A DNA stretch of 64,000 bases, from the NCBI RefSeq assembly GCF_002295115.1, contig NZ_NSFV01000002.1, forward strand, positions 558,001 through 622,000. The letters run 5' to 3'. A program made the translations under genes and the position numbers. Source of the DNA: Mesorhizobium sp. WSM4311. GTDB lineage: Bacteria > Pseudomonadota > Alphaproteobacteria > Rhizobiales > Rhizobiaceae. Positions 1-9,124 of the stretch are shown here, piece by piece. How positions within the stretch are numbered: the stretch's first letter is position 1; every line of letters begins with the position of its first letter. The notes under the pieces were generated by a model. The model was not told the DNA's origin, did not search any database, and saw nothing but the letters and a program-made list of their open reading frames with translations.

Positions 1-261
1 CATGCAGAAAGCGAAAACTCTGGGTGCAACCTGGGGATGCGCGCGATTGAAAATGCCGTTCTAATTTAGCTGTTGCTTCTTCGTTTTTGAGGATTGACTT
101 AGGGTCAATCAGTACTCGGTTGAAAAGAGCTTACCTCCTGTCTAGTCTCCTGCCACCAGCTGCCGGGGGGAACCGGCGGCACGCTCAAAGGAACCAGGCA
201 TCGGTTCCGGGGCGTCAACACTCAAAGGCGCGCCGCGGGCAGCGCCGACAGGGAGAACTTC
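1..261. promoter_or_regulatory. Leader region of the opp operon with a dyad
   Basis: No convincing gene lies here. A perfect 7-bp inverted repeat, GATTGAC-ttagg-GTCAATC, occupies positions 92-110 and could be an operator or an RNA hairpin. A second short dyad, GCCGG-ggggaa-CCGGC, follows near 162-177. A GGGAG ribosome-binding site at 251-255 serves the oppA start at 262. The first bases may belong to the 3' flank of an upstream gene outside the window. Confidence 0.4.
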
Positions 262-1854
262 ATGCTGAAAAACATGCTGAAGGCGACGGTATTCGCCACC
301 ACCATGGCGGTAGCCGCCGGCGCATTCTACTCGCCGGCGTTCGCCGAGAGCGTCTATAACAGGGGCACCGCCGCCGAATCGGAGTCGGTCGACCCGCACA
401 AGACCTCGACGGTGTATGAAGCCAACGTGCTGCGCGACCTGTTCCAGGGACTGGTCATGCAGGACGAGAAGGCAAACCTCATTCCGGGCGCCGCCGAAAG
501 CTGGACGGTGTCGGATGACGGCACCGTCTACACCTTCAAGCTGCGCAAGGACGGCATGTGGTCGGACGGCAGCCCGGTGACGGCGGACGACTTTGTCTAC
601 GCCTTCCACCGGCTGGAAGATCCGGCGACTGGGGCCGAATACGCCTCGATGCTGTATCCGGTGAAGGGCGCCGAGGACGTCAACACCAAGAAAGGCAAGC
701 CCGAGGACATGGGCGTCAAGGCCATCGACGCCAACACCCTGGAAGTGACCCTGAAGGCGCCGACGCCCTACTTCCTGGAGATGCTGACCCACCAGGCGAC
801 CTATCCGGTCAGCAAGGCTTCGATTGAGAAACTCGGCGCCGACTGGATCAAGCCCGGCAAGCTCGTCTCGAACGGCGCCTACACGCTGGCCGAATGGGTT
901 CCCAACGACCACATGAAGCTGGTCAAGAATCCGAAATTCTGGGACGCCGCAACTGTCAAGTTCGACGTGGTCAACTATATCCCGACCGAAGACCGCTCAT
1001 CGGCGATGAAGCGCTTCGAGGCAGGCGAACTCGACAGCTATGACGATCTGCCGACCGAACAGCTTGCCGACCTCAAGTCCAAGTTCGGCGACCAGATCCA
1101 TGTCGGCCCCTATCTCGGCACCTATTATTACGCCATCAAGACCGACAAGGCGCCGTGGAACAACCCTGAACTGCGCAACGCCATCTCGATGGCGATCGAC
1201 CGCGACTTCATCGCCGAAAAGGTCTGGCAGAACTCGATGCTGCCCGGCTATTCGATGGTGCCTCCCGGCATCGAGGGCTACACGCCCGCAATGGCCAAAT
1301 ATGCCGAGATGCCGCAGATAGACCGCGAGGACGCGGCCAAGAAAATCCTCGAGAAACTCGGCTACACGCCCGAACATCCGCTGAAGATGGAAATCCGCTA
1401 CAACACCTCGGAAAATCACAAGAACACCGCGGTCGCCATCCAGGAGCAACTGAAGCCGCTTGGCGTCGACGTCACGCTGCTCAACACCGACACCAAGACG
1501 CACTACTCCTTCCTCGAGCAGAAGGGCGACTATGACGTGGCGCGTGCCGCCTGGATCGCCGACTACAAGGATCCGGAAACCTTCCTTGGCATCTCGCGCA
1601 AGGCGAGCGGCAACAACTACTCGAACTACAACAGCCCGGCCTATGAAGCAGCGATGGACAAGGCAGCCGCCGCCGGAGGCAAGCCCGAGGAGCGCATGAA
1701 GGAACTCTCCGAGGCCGAACGCATTCTCGTCGACGATGTTGGCCAGATCCCGCTGCTCTACTACAGCTACCACGACATCGTGTCCTCGAAGCTGCATGGC
1801 TTCGTCGACAATGTGATGGATGTCCATCCGTCGCGTTTCGTCAGCAAGGACTGA
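262..1854 (+). CDS. oppA: Peptide ABC transporter substrate-binding protein (OppA family)
   Basis: Periplasmic solute receptor of a peptide importer (SBP_bac_5 family, about 530 residues, the usual size). The first 29 residues form a Sec signal peptide with a hydrophobic stretch ending in SPAFA|ES. The mature protein begins with the family's typical pattern of a dispersed receptor: N-RGTAAESESVDPHK near residue 33, followed by conserved WSDGSPVTADDFVYAF around 107. GGGAG lies 6 bases before the ATG. It is first in oppABC-DF, and a strong stem-loop follows it before oppB. Oligopeptides are the likely ligand; dipeptide, murein-peptide or other ligands are possible. The family call is certain, the ligand is inferred. 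Confidence 0.93.
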   Translation: MLKNMLKATVFATTMAVAAGAFYSPAFAESVYNRGTAAESESVDPHKTSTVYEANVLRDLFQGLVMQDEKANLIPGAAESWTVSDDGTVYTFKLRKDGMWSDGSPVTADDFVYAFHRLEDPATGAEYASMLYPVKGAEDVNTKKGKPEDMGVKAIDANTLEVTLKAPTPYFLEMLTHQATYPVSKASIEKLGADWIKPGKLVSNGAYTLAEWVPNDHMKLVKNPKFWDAATVKFDVVNYIPTEDRSSAMKRFEAGELDSYDDLPTEQLADLKSKFGDQIHVGPYLGTYYYAIKTDKAPWNNPELRNAISMAIDRDFIAEKVWQNSMLPGYSMVPPGIEGYTPAMAKYAEMPQIDREDAAKKILEKLGYTPEHPLKMEIRYNTSENHKNTAVAIQEQLKPLGVDVTLLNTDTKTHYSFLEQKGDYDVARAAWIADYKDPETFLGISRKASGNNYSNYNSPAYEAAMDKAAAAGGKPEERMKELSEAERILVDDVGQIPLLYYSYHDIVSSKLHGFVDNVMDVHPSRFVSKD

Positions 1855-1866
1855 TCCCTGGCCAAG

Positions 1867-1891
1867 CCGCCGCGCACTTCGTGCGCGGCGG
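1867..1891 (+). promoter_or_regulatory. Stem-loop between oppA and oppB
   Basis: A perfect 11-bp stem (CCGCCGCGCAC / GTGCGCGGCGG) closes a TTC loop 12 bases after the oppA stop codon. No T-run follows, so it is not a standard intrinsic terminator. Such hairpins behind binding-protein genes are known to protect the 3' end of the upstream cistron from exonucleases and to raise its level over the permease genes; that role is inferred here. Confidence 0.55.
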
Positions 1892-2016
1892 TGCTGGTTT
1901 GCCATCGCATCGGCCGGGAAGCGCAATCGATTTTCGGAAAATCCGGTGCGAAGATTTGAAGGCTGGAGCACAATGGTCCCATCGGACAGGCGTGTTCCGG
2001 ATCAAGTGGGGCACCG

Positions 2017-2940
2017 ATGCTGCGATACGTATTCCGGCGGCTTTTGACCGCCATACCGACGCTGTTCGTCATCGTGACGATGGCGTTCTTCCTGATGCGC
2101 GTCGCGCCAGGCGGGCCATTCAACCAGGAGCGGGGGCTGAGCCCCGAGATCAAGGCCAACCTTGAAGCCCAGTTCGGCCTCAACGATCCGCTCTGGCTGC
2201 AATATGTCCACTATCTCGGCAATCTCTTGCGCGGCAATTTCGGCCCGAGCTACAACATGCCGGATTTCACCGTCACCGAACTGTTCGCAAAGGGCCTGCC
2301 CATTTCGATGCAGCTCGGCGCCTCGGCCCTGATCCTGGCGCTGCTGCTCGGTTCCGTGCTCGGCTCCATCGCCGCGCTCAACCAGAACAAGCTTGGCGAC
2401 TATACGGTGATTGCGCTGGCCACGGCCGGCAGCACCATCCCCACCTTTGTCATCGCGCCGGTGATCCAGCTTCTCTTCGGCCTGACCTGGAAACTTCTGC
2501 CGATCGGCGGCTGGGGCGATGGCGCCTTCATCAACAAGGTCGGCCCGGTGCTGACGCTTGCCTTGCCGCAGATCGCCATCGTCGCCCGCCTGATGCGCGG
2601 CTCGATGATCGAATCGCTGCGATCCCATCACATCCGCACCGCCCGCGCGCTCGGCCTTTCCGACTGGTCGGTTGTGGTCAAACACGCCTTGCGCGGCGCC
2701 ATCCTGCCGATCGTTTCCTTCACCGGCCCGGCGGCGGCGGCCCTTTTGACCGGCTCCGTCATAGTCGAGACGATCTTCTCCATTCCCGGCGTCGGCCGCT
2801 ACTTCGTCGATGCCGCGCTCAACCGCGATTACACGCTGGTGATGGGAACGGTGGTGGTGATCGCCATCTTCACCATCGTCTTCAACCTGGTCGTCGACGT
2901 CATGTACGCGGTCGTCGACCCGAGGGTGCGCTATGACTGA
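2017..2940 (+). CDS. oppB: Peptide ABC transporter permease OppB
   Basis: Inner-membrane permease of the peptide importer (BPD_transp_1, OppB/DppB group, 307 residues). It begins MLRYVFRRLLTAIPTLFVIV, the hallmark first membrane segment of OppB proteins, and carries VAPGGPF near residue 30. The cytoplasmic EAA loop, which docks on the ATPase, is seen as RTARALGLSDWSVVVKHALR near residue 207-226. A GTGGGGC motif sits about 5 bases before the ATG. The stop overlaps the oppC start by 8 bases, indicating translational coupling. Confidence 0.93.
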   Translation: MLRYVFRRLLTAIPTLFVIVTMAFFLMRVAPGGPFNQERGLSPEIKANLEAQFGLNDPLWLQYVHYLGNLLRGNFGPSYNMPDFTVTELFAKGLPISMQLGASALILALLLGSVLGSIAALNQNKLGDYTVIALATAGSTIPTFVIAPVIQLLFGLTWKLLPIGGWGDGAFINKVGPVLTLALPQIAIVARLMRGSMIESLRSHHIRTARALGLSDWSVVVKHALRGAILPIVSFTGPAAAALLTGSVIVETIFSIPGVGRYFVDAALNRDYTLVMGTVVVIAIFTIVFNLVVDVMYAVVDPRVRYD

Positions 2941-4054
2941 CATCGCAGCCACTGCTCCCGCTATCGTCGGCCGCTCGCTATGGGGCGATGCCTGGGCGCG
3001 TCTCAAGGCCAACCGCGCCGCCATGTTCAGCCTCTACTACCTCGCCTTGATCGGGCTCGTCAGCGTGTTTGGCCCCTGGTTCGTGCCGCATCAGTACACG
3101 ACCATCTATGCCGACTATGTGCGCATGCCGCCAAGCCTGACAGCCTATCCGAAGCCCGACATGATCGAGTCCGCGCTCAATGATGCGATCAAGCGCATGC
3201 GGGTCGATATCAAGGAATGGCACCAGGAGGGCAATCAGGTCTTCGTCACAGTCAAGTCGACCAAGCCGATCGATGACCGCAACATCCGCTACCTCGACCG
3301 CTCCGATGCCTTTGACGACACCAAGATCGAGAGCAAGTCGCCCGACGGTCTGGAAGTGACGATGAGCGCGTCGGTCAAACAGCAATATTTTCTGTTCGGC
3401 ACCGACAACACCGGCCGCGATCTGCTCTCGCGCACGCTGATGGCCGGTCGCATCTCACTGGCCATCGGCCTGCTCGCCGGCGTCGTCGCGGTGGTGATCG
3501 GGGTGGTCTATGGCGCCGCCGCGGGTTTCTCCGGCGGCAGGATCGACGAGGTGATGATGCGCATCGTCGATGTGCTCTATTCCTTGCCGTTCATCTTCTT
3601 CGTCATCATGCTGGTGGTGTTCTTCGGCCGCAACTTCGTGCTGATGTTCCTGGCGGTTGGCGCGGTGCTGTGGCTCGACATGGCGCGCATCGTGCGCGGC
3701 CAGGCGCTGTCGATCCGCCGCCAGGAATATGTCCAGGCGGCGGAAGCCATGGGCGTCGGCCAGCGCGGCATCCTGCTGCGACACGTCATCCCCAATCTGC
3801 TCGGCCCGGTCGTCATCTACATGACCTTGCTGGTGCCGCAGGTCATCATCCTGGAGAGTTTCCTGTCGTTCCTCGGCCTTGGCGTGCAGGAGCCGATGAC
3901 CAGCTGGGGCGTGCTGATTTCGGTCGGCGCCAAGAACATCGGCACCGCCAACTGGCTGCTCCTGTTTCCTGCTTTCTTCCTCGTCTCGACGCTGTTTGCG
4001 CTGAACTTCGTCGGCGATGGCCTGCGCGACGCGCTCGACCCGAGAGATCGATAA
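2933..4054 (+). CDS. oppC: Peptide ABC transporter permease OppC
   Basis: Second inner-membrane permease (OppC/DppC group). At 373 residues it is longer than E. coli OppC (about 300) because a predicted periplasmic insert of roughly 80 residues lies between the first membrane segment (about 27-49) and the FLFGTDNTGRDLLSR motif near 147. That extra loop resembles YejE-type permeases. The EAA loop reads AAEAMGVGQRGILLRHVIPN near 264-283. The gene overlaps oppB by 8 bases, and oppDF follows after 2 bases. Confidence 0.92.
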   Translation: MTDIAATAPAIVGRSLWGDAWARLKANRAAMFSLYYLALIGLVSVFGPWFVPHQYTTIYADYVRMPPSLTAYPKPDMIESALNDAIKRMRVDIKEWHQEGNQVFVTVKSTKPIDDRNIRYLDRSDAFDDTKIESKSPDGLEVTMSASVKQQYFLFGTDNTGRDLLSRTLMAGRISLAIGLLAGVVAVVIGVVYGAAAGFSGGRIDEVMMRIVDVLYSLPFIFFVIMLVVFFGRNFVLMFLAVGAVLWLDMARIVRGQALSIRRQEYVQAAEAMGVGQRGILLRHVIPNLLGPVVIYMTLLVPQVIILESFLSFLGLGVQEPMTSWGVLISVGAKNIGTANWLLLFPAFFLVSTLFALNFVGDGLRDALDPRDR

Positions 4055-4056
4055 AG

Positions 4057-5691
<1,635 letters not shown>

Positions 5692-5733
5692 GACGTTTCA
5701 GGTAAGGCAATCATCTTGGCGGCGTCCGTTCGC

Positions 5734-6084
5734 TCAGCCCGCTGACTTGGGACAATTGCGCGCGCGCGCAGCGGCGATGGCGTCCTGCTGCTGTTTCAGC
5801 CGGTCGATCCGGGCAGTCTCACGGTTGGCGACAGCGGTCTTCACGCGCGAAACACCAAGCAGCCAACGCGGAACACTGGTGTTGACGACCTTGCCCCGGG
5901 TGATGGCGGTCTGTGAGATTTCGGTGGCCTTTTCGCCTAGCGCGCTGTTGAGTTCGGTGCAGCTCATTCTGTCGTACGTCGCCGGATCGGCGGTCCTGCC
6001 GATCGACGAGCAGCCGGTAACGAGAAGCGCCGCAATCACAAGAACCGGTGTCGAGGTCGTCGTCGCGATCAAATTCATGTCCAC
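5734..6084 (-). CDS. Small putative lipoprotein, function unknown
   Basis: A 116-residue protein with a lipoprotein signal: hydrophobic stretch, then lipobox LVTGC with Cys near residue 25, predicting an outer- or inner-membrane lipoprotein. The mature part is polar, with YDRMSCTELNSALGEK and a helical, basic, Gln-rich segment (ETARIDRLKQQQDAIAAARA), ending in a Cys-containing tail. The start is GTG at 6084, with GGTGAG 5 bases upstream; ATG at 6078 is an alternative. It is convergent with oppDF. I do not recognise a functional family. Confidence 0.7.
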   Translation of the reverse strand: MDMNLIATTTSTPVLVIAALLVTGCSSIGRTADPATYDRMSCTELNSALGEKATEISQTAITRGKVVNTSVPRWLLGVSRVKTAVANRETARIDRLKQQQDAIAAARARNCPKSAG

Positions 6085-6401
6085 ACCGGCTCACCGTTTC
6101 ACTGGCTTCATCATATCCACCGAACTATCTGGAGCCGACGATTATTTCGTCAAAGATTGGGCTCGCGAAAGAGCCCTACGGGCATGGACCACAGAGGCCA
6201 GCCGATATGGGAACGTTCCCGGTCCCTCGAAGTTGGTGTCCGTCGCGTGTCTTGATGCAATCACTGGAAACGAAGAGGGGCCGCCTCGGCTGATGCCGGG
6301 GCGGCCTTCCGTCGATTCTTGGCCGACGGTGCGACCTCGGCGGCTCGCGCTGGTTGTGGCGCCCAGCCTTCGTGCCGCCGTTCGTTCAGCCTGCCTGAAA
6401 T
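6085..6401. terminator. Intergenic region with a strong hairpin at 6279-6306
   Basis: This gap of 317 bases holds no convincing gene. At 6279-6306 lies a hairpin with a 7-bp outer stem GGCCGCC/GGCGGCC, a T-G pair and a 4-bp inner stem CGGC/GCCG closed by TGAT. On the minus strand it is followed by CCTCTTCGTTT, a weak U-tract, so it may end the leftward transcript of the two genes at 6402-7071. Confidence 0.5.
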
Positions 6402-6839
6402 TCAGGCTGCTTCGGCGATGAATGCGGTGGGAGCGCAACCGTCCAGCACTGCCTGGGCGATGCCGGTCTCATTTTCATCGACATGCGCCGTCACCAAGAC
6501 GATGCCCTCGGCAACGCTGCGATCATCCGACCTTGCCGCTGTGGTCATGAAGGCACCGAGCAGCCCGCCGGCACCGCCGCCACAGACCGCGCAAACCAGT
6601 GCTGTTGCCGGCAGTCCGGCCGGAGGAGAACTGACGCCGTAGACCGCGAGGGCGCTCACGCAAGCCAATGCCGCACCGACGGCACAAAGGATGACGCCTG
6701 GAGACCTTAGGACTGTTAGTTCGTCCTGGTAGGGCCCGATAATGGCAATCTGAACGCGCGGAACACCGACCGCCACCAGCTCTCCAGCAACCCGGGCGGC
6801 TTCGGCGTGGGAATCAAAAAGCTTGCTGATTGTCCGCAT
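6402..6839 (-). CDS. Putative membrane protein, general-stress-like N-terminus
   Basis: A 145-residue protein. The N-terminal 50 residues (MRTISKLFDSHAEAARVAGE, then VGVPRVQIAIIGP) look like the alpha/beta module of general-stress 17M/YflT-like proteins. Two hydrophobic segments follow, the second very Gly-rich (VCAVCGGGAGGLLGAF), a glycine-zipper-like membrane hairpin. A short soluble tail (EGIVLVTAHVDENETGIAQAV) ends it. The start at 6839 is preferred over the longer frame because it begins the recognisable domain. Its start lies 4 bases after the stop of the upstream small gene, so the two are probably cotranscribed. The exact role is unknown. Confidence 0.7.
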   Translation of the reverse strand: MRTISKLFDSHAEAARVAGELVAVGVPRVQIAIIGPYQDELTVLRSPGVILCAVGAALACVSALAVYGVSSPPAGLPATALVCAVCGGGAGGLLGAFMTTAARSDDRSVAEGIVLVTAHVDENETGIAQAVLDGCAPTAFIAEAA

Positions 6840-6843
6840 GGTT

Positions 6844-7071
6844 TCAGAGCGTTTTCTCGTCCAGGAATGTGTCCGCAACGAAGGACGCGGCGATCAAATC
6901 GTCGCCATCAATGCTGCCTCGTCCGCCGACCATCATGGCCGCGACCTTTTGGAAGGTCTTCATTTCGCTCATGGTAATCCGGGCCTGCCGCATTCTGGCC
7001 TCGAGGTCAGCTACGCGCACCCCCAAGACATCGGATTGTATGGCCTCGCTGTTAGACATGGTGACGTTCAT
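6844..7071 (-). CDS. Small conserved-looking hypothetical protein
   Basis: A 75-residue soluble protein starting MNVTMSNSEAIQSDVLGVRV, with a helical, Arg/Met-rich middle (LEARMRQARITMSEMKTFQK) and no membrane segment. The start at 7071 has GAGGAAG 9 bases upstream; ATG at 7059 is a second candidate. It is the first gene of a leftward pair with the membrane protein at 6402. I do not recognise the family. Confidence 0.6.
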   Translation of the reverse strand: MNVTMSNSEAIQSDVLGVRVADLEARMRQARITMSEMKTFQKVAAMMVGGRGSIDGDDLIAASFVADTFLDEKTL

Positions 7072-7273
7072 CCAGTTTCGCTTCCTCGTTTGATCGTCCC
7101 CGCGCCCAACCACTCGAAACTGAGCCGCAGCGAAAACGTTCCCTGGCTGGGCTTCGGTCCGGCGGAGCGCCGGACCTTGGTCTGGCCGCAAAATGCAATG
7201 GTCCTGCCTGTGGTGCTGCTCGGAACGGCCACCGTTCGTAGCCGTTGTCGCCTACACGTTCGGGAGGAAGCTG

Positions 7274-7366
7274 ATGGACAAGAGTGTTCGCCAGGCACGC
7301 TGGTTGCTTGCAGTGATCTTCGCCATGCCCATCACCTTCATGGCGATTGGAATAGCCTTTGGCTGA
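7274..7366 (+). CDS. 30-residue single-pass membrane peptide
   Basis: A very short frame of 30 codons starting MDKSVRQARWLLAV. Residues 1-9 are polar and positively charged. Residues 10-30 are almost wholly hydrophobic (containing FAMPITFMAIGIAFG), so it should span the membrane once with its N-terminus inside. It has an excellent ribosome-binding site, GGGAGGAAG, ending 3 bases before the ATG. It is divergent from the small gene at 7071. The evidence is the ribosome-binding site plus the clean hydrophobic design; conservation could not be tested. Confidence 0.55.
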   Translation: MDKSVRQARWLLAVIFAMPITFMAIGIAFG

Positions 7367-7609
7367 CCATCCGACGAGTACGAATATTTGGCAGATTGGC
7401 GCAGCTACGTCCCTTCCTGCGCCGATAGGGTTCGTCCGCTGCGCTGGCGTGGTGGGCGAACCCAAATATCTGCAGGCGCCGGTAGCCGGCATCCCAGCCT
7501 ACAAGGCGAGATTTCGCGAGGCCGAATGGCATCGTAATCGCGCGGCCGTTCGTCGATGATGCCTTGTGCGGCACGCAGATCGCCCAGCGGCATTTCAGAT
7601 TTCATGCAG

Positions 7610-7637
7610 AAGGCCCGGCTGTAACGAGCCGGGCCTT
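7610..7637 (-). terminator. Intrinsic terminator after the His-rich protein gene
   Basis: A perfect 11-bp stem, AAGGCCCGGCT / AGCCGGGCCTT, encloses a 6-base loop. It lies 8 bases beyond the stop of the gene at 7646-7927 on the minus strand. The T-run is short (CTT), but stem strength and position support termination. Confidence 0.65.
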
Positions 7638-7645
7638 AGGGCCGA

Positions 7646-7927
7646 TCAATAGTCGTTGTTTTGGATCACCACGGGGCGACGGTGATGGTGCTTGGAGACC
7701 GAGCTCGTGACAATGACGGCATCTGGACGATGGTGCCGGCGGCCATGATCGTAGAACGCTACCGTACCGTGGTGGCGGTGATGCAGGCGCTGGCCGTACT
7801 CGTTGATGATCTTGACGTTGCTGTGGTGGCGATGGTGAGTCCTGATGATGACGTCGGCTTCGGCCGCCGAAGCGACAGCCGGCAATCCGATGGAAAGCGC
7901 CAAGGCGCACATGATAATTGATTTCAT
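7646..7927 (-). CDS. Small exported histidine-rich protein
   Basis: A 93-residue secreted protein. Residues 1-24 are a Sec signal peptide (MKSIIMCALALSIGLPAVAS then AAEA). The mature part is unusually rich in His, about 14 of 70 residues, arranged as HHRHH, HHRHH, RRHH and KHHHRR clusters, suggesting binding of metal or polyanions in the periplasm. The start at 7927 has GGAGAAA 6 bases upstream; longer frames are rejected because they lack a signal peptide. The function is not known. Confidence 0.65.
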   Translation of the reverse strand: MKSIIMCALALSIGLPAVASAAEADVIIRTHHRHHSNVKIINEYGQRLHHRHHGTVAFYDHGRRHHRPDAVIVTSSVSKHHHRRPVVIQNNDY

Positions 7928-8048
7928 TGGAATTTCTCCATTGCCTTGATTAGCCCTTCGTTGGATAACTGCCGCTAGGCCCTTTGGTTCCGGGGTGTCC
8001 CAGGACAGTCGGACCGCCTCCAGCAAACCGAATGGGCCAGCCGTAGGG

Positions 8049-8360
8049 CTAAGGCTGAGAGGGGGCCGCCTCTCGCTGGCGGTACTTGCAAAGAACGAAG
8101 TGGCTCGATGCATCGGACGCGCTCGCGACGGGCAGCACGACGATCTGTGCCCAAAAATCGCAATACCTGGCTATCGCTTCCGGCACCTCTTTGGCGGTGA
8201 CGCCGGCGATGGTGGCGATGTCGCCGTCTCTGCAGTTGGTCTTCCCGGAAAGCAGGGTTGCGGCTGCCATGATCTGGCATGACCGCTCATCGTCCGCCTG
8301 AGAGGGCGCGCAATGGCAGGCAAATGCAAACACCACCGCTGCGAAAACCAGTCTTTTCAT
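8049..8360 (-). CDS. Small exported cysteine-containing protein
   Basis: A 103-residue protein with a Sec signal peptide (MKRLVFAAVVFAFACHCAPS, cleavage after SQA). The mature part has four Cys residues (ERSCQIM, KTNCRDGD, ARYCDFW, VLCKYRQ) that could form two disulfides in the periplasm. The start at 8360 has GGAG 5 bases upstream. It runs in the same direction as the His-rich gene, 121 bases further on. No family recognised. Confidence 0.6.
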   Translation of the reverse strand: MKRLVFAAVVFAFACHCAPSQADDERSCQIMAAATLLSGKTNCRDGDIATIAGVTAKEVPEAIARYCDFWAQIVVLPVASASDASSHFVLCKYRQREAAPSQP

Positions 8361-8507
8361 ATTGGCTCCGATGCCACCGGCATTCTGGCATTCCTCGGGA
8401 AAACATGCCGACGAGCTGTGAGCTTTCAGGAGGTTGTCCATTCGGACCGGACCGAGGAGACTGGAGTTACCAGGCTTCAGCACTCATCGGAGGGTCCGAA
8501 TGAACAT

Positions 8508-8645
8508 TCACAAGAATGCCCGTCTCACGCCGCTGCGTCGAGAGGAGATGGCGATTCGGACATGCGTTCCATCGAGCACGATCGTGTCGCCGTCCAGAAC
8601 GACCGGCCAATTGGCGAGCAGCATCGCAGGAAGCAGGAAGGACAT
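8508..8645 (-). pseudogene. Remnant of a staphylococcal-nuclease-like protein (N-terminal part)
   Basis: A 45-codon frame starts MSFLLPAMLLANWPV and continues VLDGDTIVLDGTHVRIA. The V-x-DGDTI...VRI pattern is the start of the SNase/thermonuclease fold, which normally continues with an IDAPE motif and about 100 more residues. Here it switches to an unrelated short tail and stops. GGGAG lies 9 bases before the ATG. I read it as a truncated remnant next to tRNA-Pro; a functional short peptide is less likely. Confidence 0.45.
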
Positions 8646-8700
8646 AGGGCTACGCTCCCGCTGCGCGTAAAACGCGATCCCAAACCGTGGGCATCGGGAG

Positions 8701-8726
8701 AACAGATATTTAAGTATCTGTTTTTT
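8701..8726. terminator. Terminator-like hairpin beside tRNA-Pro
   Basis: An 8-bp stem AACAGATA / TATCTGTT with a 6-base loop is followed on the plus strand by TTTTTT. It sits one base beyond the CCA end of the minus-strand tRNA. Read in the tRNA direction it has the stem but a poor U-tract (TTCTCC), so its orientation fits plus-strand transcription better, although no plus-strand gene precedes it. Confidence 0.45.
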
Positions 8727-8727
8727 C

Positions 8728-8804
8728 TGGTCGGAGTGGCAGGATTTGAACCTGCGACCCCCTCGTCCCGAACGAGGTGCGCTACCAGGCTGCGCTACAC
8801 TCCG
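8728..8804 (-). tRNA. tRNA-Pro (anticodon CGG)
   Basis: Read on the minus strand, a 77-base cloverleaf begins CGGAGTG and ends CACTCCG-A-CCA, with 7 acceptor pairs and an encoded CCA. The anticodon arm is CCTCG-TTCGGGA-CGAGG, giving anticodon CGG, which reads the proline codon CCG. The T arm has GGTTCAAATCC. The D arm contains AGCGCAGCCTGGTAGCGC. It is flanked on both sides by broken genes. Confidence 0.97.
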
Positions 8805-8879
8805 TGACCAGACGGCGGGCTTATAGCCGCCACACTTCATTCCTGCAAGCGGCAATGGCAGCGCTTCTGTCGCATTTCA

Positions 8880-9058
8880 TCAGCTTTCGCCGCGCAGGCC
8901 GCTGGCGCCCCAGTCGAACGCGTGCGCCCAGTCGGCAAAACCACGCCACCGCACCTCGGGAAATTGCCTGCGCAAGGCCGCGATATCGACAGCGTAGCCG
9001 ACCCGGTCGAACCATTCGAACATCAGTGCCGCGTCGTCGCTCTGCTGTTGTCTGGAGC
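8880..9058 (-). pseudogene. C-terminal remnant of an NmrA-family NAD(P)-binding protein
   Basis: On the minus strand an open stretch encodes DDAALMFEWFDRVGYAVDI followed by AALRRQFPEVRWRGFADW and about 15 more residues before a stop at 8880-8882. This matches the C-terminal end of NmrA-like or azoreductase-type proteins, where (M)F-x-WF-x-x-VGY-x-VDI-x-ALR precedes F-x-W. The frame is closed by a stop codon just upstream, so the Rossmann N-terminus, about 230 residues, is missing. NmrA genes are often divergent from a LysR gene, which is also what remains here. Confidence 0.6.
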
Positions 9059-9124
9059 AAAATTAGGCTCTATCTCGTTGATAATTGCCTATAATTGGAA
9101 AAAATTGTCCCACAAATAAATACA

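Noticed and set aside
3670-4056. Extension of the OppDF frame upstream into oppC
   Set aside because: The residues lie in a different frame of oppC and are Arg/Pro-rich; the ATG at 4057 begins the family-like sequence.
7338-7605. Two short minus-strand frames (66 and 78 codons)
   Set aside because: No ribosome-binding site, no domain and mutual overlap in different frames; more likely non-coding sequence before the terminator at 7610.
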